A DNA stretch of 64,000 nt from contig JANQRH010000026.1 in assembly GCA_028284625.1 (NCBI GenBank), positions 1-64,000 on the forward strand, given 5' to 3'. Both the position numbers and the translations under genes were made by a program. Positions 16,382 through 25,385 of this stretch are shown here, in pieces. The stretch comes from Afifellaceae bacterium. Its GTDB lineage: Bacteria; Pseudomonadota; Alphaproteobacteria; Rhizobiales; Afifellaceae. Position 1 is the first letter of the stretch. The number at the start of each line of letters is the position of its first letter. Under the pieces are notes generated by a model. It saw nothing but the letters and a program-made list of their open reading frames with translations. It was not told the origin of the DNA and did no database searches.

Positions 16382-17782
16382 ATGTTTCTGAGCGTCTTCG
16401 ACATCTTCAAGGTCGGCATCGGGCCATCGAGCTCCCACACAGTGGGGCCGATGCTGGCGGCGCGACGCTTCCTTGAGGAGGACGTCAGGCCAAGCGCCGG
16501 GTCCGTCGCCCGGCTCAGCGTCACGCTGCACGGATCGCTGGCCTTCACCGGTAAAGGCCACGGGACCGATCGCGCGATCGGTTTGGGACTCTGTGGCGAG
16601 CGGCCTGAATCGGTCGATCCGGACCGCATCGAGGCCGTTCTCGCAGAACTTGGCGAGGCGAAGTGCCTAGCTGTCGCCGGGCTACCGAACGTGGCGCACG
16701 ACCCTTCTGTGGATTTGGTTTTCGATTACGGGCCGCCGCTGCCCGGTCACGCCAACGGCATGACGTTCTGTGCGCTTGCTGCAGATGGCGCGCCGGTCGC
16801 GGAGCGCGTCTTCTATTCCATCGGCGGCGGGTTCGTAGCCACCGCGCAGGAGCTGGAGCACGCCGGCGGCGATGGCGTGAGCGCGGCGGCCGCCGCTACC
16901 GCCAGTCCCTCCGTGCCATACCCGTTCACCAGCGCGGCGGAGATGCTGGCGATGGGCGCCGAATCCGGCCTCTCCATCGCGGAGATGAAGCGAGCCAACG
17001 AGATGGCGCGCGCGCCGGACGTTGATCTCGATGACGCCGTCGACGGCATTTGGTCGGCGATGCGCTTCTGCATCGATCGCGGGCTGACCAATGCCGGCAC
17101 GCTGCCCGGTGGGCTGGAGGTCAAGCGGCGTGCCGGCGAGATACACCAAAAACTGCTCGCAGAGCACGGCGCCAACTCGCTGCAGCCGCATCGCGTCATG
17201 GATTGGCTGAGCGTCTACGCCATGGCGGTGAACGAGGAGAACGCCGCCGGCGGGCGCGTGGTGACCGCTCCCACAAATGGCGCCGCCGGCGTGATCCCCG
17301 CGGTGATCCGCTACTACCTGGAGCATTGCGTGGGCGCCGATGAGAATGGCGTGCGGACGTTCCTTCTCGTCTCCGCGGCGATCGGCGGGATCATCAAGCA
17401 CAACGCCTCCATCTCCGGCGCGGAGGTCGGCTGTCAGGGAGAGGTGGGCTCCGCCTCCGCCATGGCCGCGGCCGGTCTGGCCGCGGCACTCGGCGCCACC
17501 AATACGCAGGTGGAGAACGCCGCGGAGATCGCGCTGGAGCACCATCTCGGTATGACCTGCGACCCGATCGGCGGCCTGGTGCAGGTGCCCTGTATTGAGC
17601 GCAACGCGCTTGGCGCTGTGAAGGCGGTGAGCGCCGCGTCGCTGGCGCTGCGCGGGGACGGCACGCATTTCGTGCCACTCGACGATTGCATTGAGACGAT
17701 GCGCCAGACCGGTCTCGACATGAGCGAGAAGTATAAGGAGACCGCCACCGGCGGCCTCGCCGTGAATGTCGTTGCCTGTTGA
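16382..17782 (+). CDS. sdaA: L-serine ammonia-lyase (single-chain, iron-sulfur type)
   Basis: 466 residues. It deaminates L-serine to pyruvate and ammonia using a [4Fe-4S] cluster. The N-terminal half begins [20 protein letters not shown], the serine-binding signature of SdaA beta-type domains. The C-terminal half has [17 protein letters not shown], the cluster cysteines in [37 protein letters not shown] and a C-terminal Cys (VNVVAC), the tail residue that reaches the active site in characterised enzymes. It ends three bases before the stop of the convergent cyclase gene. Confidence 0.95.
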   Translation: MFLSVFDIFKVGIGPSSSHTVGPMLAARRFLEEDVRPSAGSVARLSVTLHGSLAFTGKGHGTDRAIGLGLCGERPESVDPDRIEAVLAELGEAKCLAVAGLPNVAHDPSVDLVFDYGPPLPGHANGMTFCALAADGAPVAERVFYSIGGGFVATAQELEHAGGDGVSAAAAATASPSVPYPFTSAAEMLAMGAESGLSIAEMKRANEMARAPDVDLDDAVDGIWSAMRFCIDRGLTNAGTLPGGLEVKRRAGEIHQKLLAEHGANSLQPHRVMDWLSVYAMAVNEENAAGGRVVTAPTNGAAGVIPAVIRYYLEHCVGADENGVRTFLLVSAAIGGIIKHNASISGAEVGCQGEVGSASAMAAAGLAAALGATNTQVENAAEIALEHHLGMTCDPIGGLVQVPCIERNALGAVKAVSAASLALRGDGTHFVPLDDCIETMRQTGLDMSEKYKETATGGLAVNVVAC

Positions 17783-17785
17783 GGT

Positions 17786-19621
17786 TCACGCTGCGGGCAT
17801 GGCTGCCTCAAGGTAAGGCGCAAGCGCGCCGCCGCGGTCGATCAAAAACACCTCGATGGGCTCGCGCGTGCCGCGCACAGTCACTTCGGTTGCAGGAAAC
17901 GCGCCGTCGGCGAGGCCAGCCTCGCGGCAAAGGGCGGCGGAGGCGACGATCTGAACACCGTGCTCCTTTGTCAGCCCCTCCAGGCGGCTTGCCGCATTGA
18001 CCACGGGTCCGATGACCGTTGTCGCCGCGGAAGATCGGTGGCCGATGCGACCAAGCACCAGCGGCCCGACGTGCAGCCCTATGCCGATCTTGAGCGGCGC
18101 GGGAAGCTCGCCTTCTAGCTCACGGTTGAGCCGCTCAAGCGAGGAGTCGATCGCCATGGCCGCCGACAAAGCTGCGCGGCAGGCTACGTCGACGGGTTGG
18201 TTGATGCCGAAGAGCGCCATGAGCCCGTCGCCGAGATATTTGTCGATCCACCCGCCGGATGCGTTGAGGACCTCGCCGACCTCCCCGAAGAAGCGGTTCA
18301 GCAGAAACACCGTGTCGTAAGGAAGCCGCTTCTCGCTCAGCGTCGTGAAGCCGCGGATGTCGAGAAAGACCACGGCAAGCGTTCGCTCCACGCCGGCTTC
18401 ATCGCCGCTACCGGCGAGGAGCGCGCGTTGCTCATCCGGCGGGCGCACCAGTCGCACGACAAGAAGGTCGTCGCCCGGGCGCACCTGGCAGGCGAGCCGC
18501 ACGTCCGACGGCGCCCCGATATGGCTGAGCGTGGCCGATTCCGAAGGCGAGGGGGGCGGCAACGCGTCTGCCCCGACCTCGACACGAACGCGGCAGGTGG
18601 AGCATCGCGCCCGTCCGCCGCACACGGAACTGTGGGGAACGCCATGCACGCGGCTGATCTCAAGCAGCGTCGGCCCGACCGGAGTGCTGATGGACGGCCC
18701 GGCCGAATAGCCGATGCGCAGGCGCCGGCGCCACAAGAGCGACAGGCGACGAAGCGCCAGCACCGCGAAGACGGCAGCGATCAGCCCCAACGCCGACCAC
18801 ACTGCGATGTCGCCCACCTGCGCAGCGGTCAACGTTGGCGTGTCCGCGGCCGGTGTTGAATACGCATCGCCATAGCTGCCTGGCCCGGACTCGTAGCCCG
18901 CGCCCGAACCGTAATCATACCCGCCGGAATCGTATCCGCCGGAATCGTACCCGCCGCCACCGTATCCGCCATAGCTGTCGCCGCTGGCGCTCGCATCGGC
19001 GGTCTCCGCCTCGGCTTTGGCCACCGCGTCGCGGCCGGCGACGGAGAACCCTGCCAACGCTAGCGCCGGTAGAAGCACGGCGATCGTGAAGAGCAACGGC
19101 GCGATGCGACGATAGACGCGCGACAACCGCAGCCAGAAATGCAGTCCGATGCAGCCATGCGTCCATACGACGAGGAGCAAGAGCGTCTGGATCCAGGCAA
19201 GCTCGCCCCACAGCCGCGGCAGGAGGTCTCCATAGGGCGTGTCGGCGCCCTCCATCCGCGCCGCCGCCGCGATGGGCGCGGCGTGGTACATCAGGAGCGG
19301 CAGGATGGTCAGGCCCAGCAAAATCTGCACGGCCTCCCAGATCGGCATTCGCCAGGTGGAGCGACGCGCCGTCTTGTAGAGATTGAGGCCGATATGAGTG
19401 AAGAACGCGCCGAACAGCACGATGGTGCCGGCGAGCGAGCGCGTCACCGCTTCGCGTCCCTCCTGGAAGGCCTCCATGATTTCGAGGCTCCACAAGCCGA
19501 ACGCATGGTTGAGGAAGTGGAAGAACGCGAACGTGAAAAGGATCAGCCCGGAGGCGATGCGCAGCCGCTGGATGTGGCCGCCAAGAAGCAGCGGCGATGC
19601 CGGCGCAGCGTCAACCGACAT
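17786..19621 (-). CDS. cyaC: CyaC-like redox adenylate cyclase: heme-type membrane anchor, [2Fe-2S] domain and class III cyclase
   Basis: 611 residues from ATG 19621. Residues 20-190 hold five or more membrane helices carrying histidines at 35, 39, 76, 113, 155 and 161, the layout of SdhC-like diheme-b anchors. Residues 216-248 are a Gly/Tyr/Asp repeat (YGGYGGGGYDSGGYDSGGYD). Another helix (271-290) precedes a plant-type ferredoxin domain with Cys334, 340, 343 and 378. The cyclase domain (415-600) has metal aspartates 421 (FLDIRGFTTLSE) and 465 (KYLGDG) and the adenine-type Lys461. In TVIGPVVNAASRLE, Pro replaces the second substrate-selecting residue. From memory, Sinorhizobium meliloti CyaC is a quinone-responsive cyclase with a diheme-b anchor, so this protein probably links respiratory redox state to cAMP. 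Convergent with sdaA. Confidence 0.88.
   Translation of the reverse strand: MSVDAAPASPLLLGGHIQRLRIASGLILFTFAFFHFLNHAFGLWSLEIMEAFQEGREAVTRSLAGTIVLFGAFFTHIGLNLYKTARRSTWRMPIWEAVQILLGLTILPLLMYHAAPIAAAARMEGADTPYGDLLPRLWGELAWIQTLLLLVVWTHGCIGLHFWLRLSRVYRRIAPLLFTIAVLLPALALAGFSVAGRDAVAKAEAETADASASGDSYGGYGGGGYDSGGYDSGGYDYGSGAGYESGPGSYGDAYSTPAADTPTLTAAQVGDIAVWSALGLIAAVFAVLALRRLSLLWRRRLRIGYSAGPSISTPVGPTLLEISRVHGVPHSSVCGGRARCSTCRVRVEVGADALPPPSPSESATLSHIGAPSDVRLACQVRPGDDLLVVRLVRPPDEQRALLAGSGDEAGVERTLAVVFLDIRGFTTLSEKRLPYDTVFLLNRFFGEVGEVLNASGGWIDKYLGDGLMALFGINQPVDVACRAALSAAMAIDSSLERLNRELEGELPAPLKIGIGLHVGPLVLGRIGHRSSAATTVIGPVVNAASRLEGLTKEHGVQIVASAALCREAGLADGAFPATEVTVRGTREPIEVFLIDRGGALAPYLEAAMPAA
18904..18973 (-). 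repeat. Coding microrepeat for the Gly/Tyr/Asp linker of the cyclase
   Basis: Inside the cyclase gene, near-identical 15-base units (plus strand CCGCCGGAATCGTAT/C) repeat in frame and encode YDSGG-type pentapeptides between the membrane anchor and the ferredoxin domain. Repeats of this kind expand and contract easily, so linker length may vary between strains. It is coding DNA and not a CRISPR array. Confidence 0.7.
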
Positions 19622-19693
19622 CGATATGTCCGTGAGCCCAATGGGCCGCGGTAAGAAGCGCTTGCTTGATCGTGCGCCAGGGCATTGCCGGCT

Positions 19694-19800
19694 TCTAGAG
19701 CATGATCCCGAAAAGTGGAAACCGGTTTTCGGATAAGACCATGTTCCACAAAGAGATAGGACCTCCATTCTGATCCAATCAGAATGGATACGGCTCTAGA
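19694..19800. repeat. Hyphomicrobiales-type intergenic repeat (TCTAGAGCATGATCC family)
   Basis: A 107-base element starting TCTAGAGCATGATCC and ending CGGCTCTAGA, so the ends form an inverted repeat. Inside are the self-complementary segments CCGAAAAGTGGAAACCGGTTTTCGG and CATTCTGATCCAATCAGAATG. I recognise this pattern as a very common intergenic repeat of Hyphomicrobiales. It lies in the 217-base divergent region between the cyclase and mccA, directly upstream of mccA, and may influence either promoter. Confidence 0.85.
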
Positions 19801-19838
19801 CGTTTCGCACCTCACCGTCACGCCGTAGAAGGGGAGTG

Positions 19839-21773
19839 ATGTTCAAATCCCTCCTCATCGCCAATCGCGGCGAGATCGCCCGACGCATCGTCCGTACCGC
19901 CCGGCGGATGGGACTTCGCACGATTGCCGTGGTCACCGAAGCCGACAGGACCTGGCCGCATTGGCGTGAAGCTGACGAGGCCGTGCCCATCGACAGCTAT
20001 CTCTCCATCGAGGAGATCGTGGCGGCAGCGCAAAAGAGCGGCGCCGATGCCGTGCACCCCGGTTACGGCTTTTTGTCGGAGAACGCCGCGTTTGCGGAAG
20101 CCTGTGCGGCGGCGGGGCTGATCTTTGTTGGGCCGCCGGCCAACGCCATCCGCACCATGGGCTCCAAGGCAGGCGCCAAGGCACTGGTCGGCAGCGTCGG
20201 TGTGCCGGTCGTACCCGGCTATTCCGGAGAGCGGCAGGAGCCGGACTTCCTCAAGCAGAAGGCCTACGAGATCGGCTACCCCGTGCTGGTGAAGGCGGTC
20301 GCCGGCGGCGGCGGTCGCGGTATGCGGCGTGTGGAGCGCGCCATCGATTTTCCCGACGGACTCGCCGCCGCAAAGCGCGAGGCGCTGGCCTCGTTCGGCG
20401 ACGATCGGGTGATCTTGGAACGCTACGTCGAAGCGCCGCGTCACATCGAGGTGCAGGTGTTCGCCGACGCGCTGGGCAATGCGGTGCATCTATTTGAACG
20501 CGACTGCTCGCTTCAGCGGCGGCACCAGAAGGTGATCGAAGAAGCGCCCGCACCCGGCCTGTCGGCGGAGATGCGGCAATGGCTCGGGGCGACCGCGATC
20601 AAGGCAGCGCGCGCCGTCGGCTATTGCGGCGCCGGCACGGTGGAGTTCATCGCCGACGCGTCCGCCGAACCAAGGCGCGACGCGACGTTCTTCATCGAGA
20701 TGAACACACGGCTGCAGGTCGAGCATCCCGTCACGGAGGCTGTGACCGGGCTCGACCTCGTCGAGTGGCAAATGCGGATCGCAGCCGGCGAGCCGCTACC
20801 GCTGAAGCAGGAGGAGATCGCGTTCACCGGCCACGCGATCGAAGCGCGCGTCTACGCCGAGGACCCGGCCGACAATTTCCGTCCGTCGACCGGTCGCCTG
20901 TGGGCGGCGTCTTTCCCGGAAGCGACCGGTGTGCGTATCGACTCCGGTGTCGAGCCCGGGTCTGTGGTGACGCCGTTCTATGACGCGATGCTTGCCAAGG
21001 TAATCGCTTTCGGCGCCGACCGCGCGGAGGCGCTGCGGCGCGTGCAGGCCGCGCTTGAGCGCATCAGGATTGCCGGCCCGCGCACCAATCTGGCGTTTCT
21101 GGCCGGGATCGTCACGCATCCGCATTTCGCTGTCGGCGGTGTCGGCACGGATTTCGCCGACCGGGAACTTGCCGGCCTCGCTGGCGAGCCGCTCGACCAG
21201 AGCCTCGCTGCTGAAGCCATCGCGGAATGGGTGCGCCGCGCCGGCGATGGGCCCGCGGCCGATGCTCCGGGCCCCTGGTCGCGTGCCGACGGCTTTCAGC
21301 TCGGCGGGCTAAGGGGCGCGGGTGCCCTCGCCGTGGAGATTGAGGGCCAGGCCGTGACGGTCGGCATCGCTTGGTCGCCGCGCGGACCGCACGTCGTCTC
21401 TGTCGGCGGCAAGGCGCCGGCATCCGAGCCGGAGGCGGAGATCGTCTGGGGCGAGGGGCAGGCGTTCGTTTTGGCGCGGGGGCGTCAGCTCTGCGTGACG
21501 TTCCCCGACCCGCTGTCACGCCGTGCCGCGGGCGGCGCTTCAGACGGGGAGGTGGACGCTCCTATTCACGGGCGGGTCGTCGACGTCGCCGTCGCGACGG
21601 GACAGCACGTCTCCGCCGGCGATCCGCTGTTCACGGTGGAGGCCATGAAGATGGAGCACGCCGTGACGGCGCCGCTTGCCGGAGAGGTTCACCAGGTGCG
21701 CATCGCTCCCGGCGACCAGGTCGAGCAGGGCGCCGCCGTTGTGACGATTAAGCCGGCTGAGGCGCGTCGCTGA
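19839..21773 (+). CDS. mccA: 3-Methylcrotonyl-CoA carboxylase, biotin-containing (alpha) subunit
   Basis: 644 residues from ATG 19839 (GGGGAG just upstream; GTG 19836 possible). It opens with the biotin carboxylase start MFKSLLIANRGEIARRI, then VHPGYGFLSENAAF, the ATP-grasp loop KAVAGGGGRGMRR and EMNTRLQVEHPVTEAVTGLDLVEWQ, a combination typical of MccA. A middle domain and the biotinyl domain (VEAMKMEHAV) follow. It carboxylates biotin for MccB. HMG-CoA lyase and methylglutaconyl-CoA hydratase, usually next in such clusters, are absent from this window. The next gene is DUF1489, 77 bases on. Confidence 0.94.
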   Translation: MFKSLLIANRGEIARRIVRTARRMGLRTIAVVTEADRTWPHWREADEAVPIDSYLSIEEIVAAAQKSGADAVHPGYGFLSENAAFAEACAAAGLIFVGPPANAIRTMGSKAGAKALVGSVGVPVVPGYSGERQEPDFLKQKAYEIGYPVLVKAVAGGGGRGMRRVERAIDFPDGLAAAKREALASFGDDRVILERYVEAPRHIEVQVFADALGNAVHLFERDCSLQRRHQKVIEEAPAPGLSAEMRQWLGATAIKAARAVGYCGAGTVEFIADASAEPRRDATFFIEMNTRLQVEHPVTEAVTGLDLVEWQMRIAAGEPLPLKQEEIAFTGHAIEARVYAEDPADNFRPSTGRLWAASFPEATGVRIDSGVEPGSVVTPFYDAMLAKVIAFGADRAEALRRVQAALERIRIAGPRTNLAFLAGIVTHPHFAVGGVGTDFADRELAGLAGEPLDQSLAAEAIAEWVRRAGDGPAADAPGPWSRADGFQLGGLRGAGALAVEIEGQAVTVGIAWSPRGPHVVSVGGKAPASEPEAEIVWGEGQAFVLARGRQLCVTFPDPLSRRAAGGASDGEVDAPIHGRVVDVAVATGQHVSAGDPLFTVEAMKMEHAVTAPLAGEVHQVRIAPGDQVEQGAAVVTIKPAEARR

Positions 21774-21850
21774 GCTATGCGGCTGTGGAATGATGGGACG
21801 CGCCGCTTCGCGCAATTGCCGGCTGCCGATTCGACCGTTAAGTCAGGCTC

Positions 21851-22288
21851 ATGCCGCTTCACCTCCTAAAACTCTGCGTCGGCGTCGATTCCATCGAGGA
21901 CCTTGAAGGCTGGATCGTGCATCGGCTGAAGCAGCGACGCCGCGCCGGCGACAAACCCGAACATTGGCACGTCACGCGCATGATCCCGAGACGCATGGAG
22001 GAGCTGCTTGACGGCGGCTCACTCTATTGGGTCATCCGCGGCAATGTGCAGGTCCGGCAGCGCCTCACCGATATCCGCCCGTTTCGCGACACCGACGGCG
22101 TTCAGCGCTGTCGGCTGGTGCTCGACCCGGAGACAAACCCCACCGAATGGCAGCCGCGCCGGGCCTTTCAGGGCTGGCGATACCTGAAGGATGAGGATGC
22201 GCCCCGCGATCTGGGCTCCGCGCGCGCCGGCATGCGCAGCCTGCCGCCGGAACTCAGGCGCGACCTCGCGGATCTAGGCCTGCTTTAG
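21851..22288 (+). CDS. DUF1489 family protein
   Basis: 145 residues, matching the size and opening (MPLHLLKLCVGVDSIEDLEGW) of DUF1489, a cytoplasmic family found almost only in alphaproteobacteria. Conserved pieces include HVTRMIPRRMEELLDGGSLYWVI, GNVQVRQRLTDIRPF, RCRLVLDPETNPTEWQPRRAFQGWRYL and a C-terminal PPELRRDLADLGLL. The biochemical role is unknown. The charged and aromatic pattern is more like a nucleic-acid-binding or adaptor protein than an enzyme, but this is only an impression. Confidence 0.9.
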   Translation: MPLHLLKLCVGVDSIEDLEGWIVHRLKQRRRAGDKPEHWHVTRMIPRRMEELLDGGSLYWVIRGNVQVRQRLTDIRPFRDTDGVQRCRLVLDPETNPTEWQPRRAFQGWRYLKDEDAPRDLGSARAGMRSLPPELRRDLADLGLL

Positions 22289-22329
22289 GCCTTGCGCTGG
22301 CGCCGTTCGGGGCCACATTCTGAGCTAGA

Positions 22330-23043
22330 ATGGCAAAACGACGCGACATCACATCGCGCCCGGGCCGGGCCCCGGCGGAGTCAACGCGCTCCGACATTGA
22401 CGCCTTCCTGGCCGAGGCCAAGACCATCGCGCCCGCCTCGCAGGCGCGTGGGCGGCTCGTCTTCGCGCTCGACGCGACGATGAGCCGGCAACCGACCTGG
22501 GATCTGGCGTGCGAGCTGCAGGCGGAGATGTTTGAAGCCGCGGCGGCGGTCGGCGGCCTGTCGGTGCAGCTGGTCTATTTCCGCGGCATCGGCGAAAGCC
22601 GCGCCTCATCCTGGGTGGCGAATGCCCGGGCGCTGCGCGACCTGATGGTCAAGATCGACTGCCGCGGCGGCCACACTCAGATCCGCAAGGTGCTTGCGCA
22701 TGTCCGTCGCGAGGCGGAGAAACGGCCGATCGCAGCACTCGCCTATGTCGGCGATGCCATGGAGGAGAATCCCGACGATCTCTGCGCGCTCGCCGGCGAG
22801 ATCGGCATGTTGGGCGTGCGTGCCTTCATGTTCCACGAGGGGCGGGATCGGGTCACGGAACGCACGTTCCGCGAGATATCGCGGCTCACGCGCGGCGCTT
22901 ATCTGCCATTCGACGCCAGCGCTGCCGGACAGTTGCGCACGCTTCTGAATGCCGTTGCGACCTATGCCGCCGGCGGCATCAAGGCCCTGGAGACGAGCCG
23001 CGGCGCCGGAGCGCAATTGCTGCTGCCGCAACTGAAGCGATGA
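22330..23043 (+). CDS. VWA-like domain protein, coupled to a J-domain gene
   Basis: 237 residues. The core resembles a von Willebrand A fold: GRLVFALDATMSRQPTWDLA at the metal-site position (D-A-T-M-S, a DxSxS variant), LSVQLVYFRGIGESRASSW, GGHTQIRKVLAHVRREAEKRPIAALAYVGDAMEENPDDL, and GVRAFMFHEGRD. A basic N-terminal tail precedes it. The family occurs beside a membrane J-protein in related bacteria, as far as I recall. Its stop overlaps the next start as ATGA (23040-23043), so the two products are probably made together. Function unknown. Confidence 0.75.
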   Translation: MAKRRDITSRPGRAPAESTRSDIDAFLAEAKTIAPASQARGRLVFALDATMSRQPTWDLACELQAEMFEAAAAVGGLSVQLVYFRGIGESRASSWVANARALRDLMVKIDCRGGHTQIRKVLAHVRREAEKRPIAALAYVGDAMEENPDDLCALAGEIGMLGVRAFMFHEGRDRVTERTFREISRLTRGAYLPFDASAAGQLRTLLNAVATYAAGGIKALETSRGAGAQLLLPQLKR

Positions 23044-23732
23044 GAATCGCAATCCTCGCCATTCTGGCGGCGCTCGCGGCGGCGTTCCTTTTTCGCTGGT
23101 TCTTGAACAATCCGCCGGCGCAGCTTGCACGCCAGGTCAAAATGTTCGGCGGAGCCGCGCTTCTGGCGACCGGCGTGGGACTTTTGTTTCTGCGCCAGTT
23201 CGCCCTGGCGCTGCCGGTCGGCATGGCCGGGCTGATGTTGCTGAGGCGGAACGCACCCATGCGCACCGCCGGCCCCTCGGGCCAGTCCTCAAGCGTGCGC
23301 TCCGCCGGCCTTGAGATGGCGCTCGATCACGACAGCGGCGAGATGGACGGGCAGGTGCTTGTCGGGCGCCACGAAGGACGGCGACTGTCGGAGCTGCTTG
23401 TTGATGAGCTTTTGGAGGTCGGCGAGGATTTGAGCAGCGACGAGGAGTCGCTGCGCCTACTTGAAGGCTACCTCGACCGTGCGCATCCCGGCTGGCGGGA
23501 CGATGTCGACGCTGATGAGGCAGGGCGGCAACGCCCGCCGCCGAGCCCGGGCGCTATGAGCACGAAGGAGGCCTATCAGATCCTGGGGCTTGAGCCGGGC
23601 GCCAGCACCGCGGAAGTTCGCGATGCGCATCGACGTCTTATCAAGCAGGTGCATCCCGATCGCGGCGGCTCTGCGGCGCTCGCCGCCAAGATCAATGAAG
23701 CCAAGGACCGGATTCTGGGAACGCATCGCTAG
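23040..23732 (+). CDS. Membrane-anchored J-domain (DnaJ-like) protein
   Basis: 230 residues. Two N-terminal hydrophobic helices (ILAILAALAAAFLFRWFL, GGAALLATGVGLLFLRQFALALPVGMAGLMLL) anchor it, a charged linker follows (110-170), and a C-terminal J-domain (about 172-230) contains EAYQILGLEPGASTAEVRDAHRRLI and the essential HPD in VHPDRGG. C-terminal membrane J-domains of this sort resemble Tim14/Pam18 and DjlC-type co-chaperones that stimulate DnaK ATPase at the membrane. It is translationally coupled to the VWA-like protein and convergent with the carboxypeptidase gene. Confidence 0.88.
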   Translation: MRIAILAILAALAAAFLFRWFLNNPPAQLARQVKMFGGAALLATGVGLLFLRQFALALPVGMAGLMLLRRNAPMRTAGPSGQSSSVRSAGLEMALDHDSGEMDGQVLVGRHEGRRLSELLVDELLEVGEDLSSDEESLRLLEGYLDRAHPGWRDDVDADEAGRQRPPPSPGAMSTKEAYQILGLEPGASTAEVRDAHRRLIKQVHPDRGGSAALAAKINEAKDRILGTHR

Positions 23733-23735
23733 GCC

Positions 23736-25277
23736 TCAGTTCGGCATCGGCAGGCAGGCGAAGGACTTGCGCTTCAGCTTGGCGCAGGTGGCGCGGGCCT
23801 CTTCCATGTTGTCGAAGCCGGCAAAGCGGGCGCGGTAGAGCGTCTCGCCGCGATGCTCCACCGTCTGCGTCAGCGGCGAGAGCGACGCCAGCGTCGTCCC
23901 CATCCGCTTCTGCGCCTTCTCGATGAGGTCGAGCGCGCCACGCTCCGTCGGTGTTGCGCCGATCTGGATGTGCCAGCCCGGCTCACCGGCTGCCACCACG
24001 ACAGCGCCGGGCGCCGGTGCGCCCGCCACCAACTCATCCTCGCCGGCGCGAATACGCGCCAGCCGGGTGAGCTTCCCGATCGGATCGTCGGCGTCGGGGC
24101 TTACCGGCACCGCCAGCTCTGCAACGGCCGAAGCCGTGCTGATGCGTTGCGCGATCGGGTCGAGCTCCGCTTCGGCCGTTTCGGCGACGTCGCCCCCAGA
24201 GATCGGCTCAGCAATCGGTGCCGCAATCGGCCTTGCAATCGGCTTCGGGGCGGGCTCGGCCTGCGCCGCTTCAGCGAGCGCCGCCGTCACCACGTCGCGC
24301 GCAGGCGCCGCCGCGGCGTAGCTCAGGAGGATCGCGTCCTCCTGCTCCAGGTCGGGACGGGGGCGCGGCGGCCGCGCCTCAGCGTACTGCGTTGCCGGGC
24401 CAGTGTGCACGATCAACGCCGGCAAGGTGTCACGGCGCGAGCCCTTCGACAGATATTTGGCGATCAGGTCGCGCATATGCGCGTTACGGCTGGCCCCGGT
24501 CCGTCCGCCCATCACGACGGCGATGATGTGCCGCCCGTCGCGCTCAACGTTGGTGACCAGGTTGTAGCCGGAAGCGCGGGTGTAGCCGGTCTTGATGCCG
24601 TCGACACCGCGCACGGCGCCCAGAAGCCGGTTGTGGTTGCGATAGTTGGCGCCGCGGAACTTGAAGCTGCGGGTGGAGAAGTATTTGTAGTATTTCGGGA
24701 ACCGGTCCTGCAGGGCGCGCGCCAAGAGCACCATGTCACGCGCCGTCGTGATCTGCTTGGAATTGGGCAGGCCGTGCGGATTGCGGAACGTCGTGTTCTT
24801 CATGCCGAGCGCCCGCGCCGTGCGCGTCATGCGGCGGGCGAAATCGGCGACGCTGCCGCTGATCTCCTCGGCAATCACAACGGATGCGTCGTTTGCCGAC
24901 TTGGTGACCAGCGCCAGGATGGCGTCCTTGACCTTGATCTTTGAGCCCTTGCGCAGACCGAGCTTGGACGGGGATTGGCGCGCCGCATTGGCCGAAACCC
25001 GCATCGTGCTCGACAGGCTGAGACGCCCCGCGTCCAACTCCTCAAAGAGGACGTAGAGCGTCATCATCTTGGTGAGCGAGGCGGGATAGCGCCTCGCGTC
25101 CGCGTGCCGGGCGAACAGCGTCTTGCCGGAATTGGCGTCGAAGACGATCGCCGCATAGCGCTCGTTGGCCTGGGCCGGAACACTGCCCAGCGACAGCAGC
25201 ACGAGGAGAAGGGGAAGGAGACGGTACAGACCGATACGCAACGCGGGACGCCTCTTCGCAGGTGGCCTCAAACTCAC
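23736..25277 (-). CDS. D-alanyl-D-alanine carboxypeptidase with C-terminal SPOR domain
   Basis: 513 residues from GTG 25277. A signal peptide ends near PAQANE. The penicillin-binding transpeptidase fold (about 38-275) has Ser67-x-x-Lys70 (ASLTKMM), SAN 127-129 and KTG 229-231. A proline/alanine-rich spacer follows (about 300-430), then a SPOR domain (about 440-513; WHIQIGATPTERGALDLIEKAQ, LYRARFAGFDNMEEARATCAKLK) that binds denuded glycan strands at the septum. It trims the terminal D-Ala of stem peptides (class C low-molecular-mass PBP), probably at the division site. Convergent with the J-domain gene, three bases apart. Confidence 0.93.
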   Translation of the reverse strand: MSLRPPAKRRPALRIGLYRLLPLLLVLLSLGSVPAQANERYAAIVFDANSGKTLFARHADARRYPASLTKMMTLYVLFEELDAGRLSLSSTMRVSANAARQSPSKLGLRKGSKIKVKDAILALVTKSANDASVVIAEEISGSVADFARRMTRTARALGMKNTTFRNPHGLPNSKQITTARDMVLLARALQDRFPKYYKYFSTRSFKFRGANYRNHNRLLGAVRGVDGIKTGYTRASGYNLVTNVERDGRHIIAVVMGGRTGASRNAHMRDLIAKYLSKGSRRDTLPALIVHTGPATQYAEARPPRPRPDLEQEDAILLSYAAAAPARDVVTAALAEAAQAEPAPKPIARPIAAPIAEPISGGDVAETAEAELDPIAQRISTASAVAELAVPVSPDADDPIGKLTRLARIRAGEDELVAGAPAPGAVVVAAGEPGWHIQIGATPTERGALDLIEKAQKRMGTTLASLSPLTQTVEHRGETLYRARFAGFDNMEEARATCAKLKRKSFACLPMPN

Positions 25278-25385
25278 TCCCAGGTGACCGCCGCGTCTCC
25301 TGAGACCGATGGTTTCTCTTAGCTAAAGACGACGGCGTTACGATTCCGTAAAATGTTGGCAGCTAAGTGGCTTCCGCCGCTTTGT

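Noticed and set aside
18904..18973. Tandem repeats resembling a CRISPR or VNTR locus
   Set aside because: They are in-frame 15-base units coding for a Gly/Tyr/Asp linker within the cyclase gene, without spacers or cas genes.
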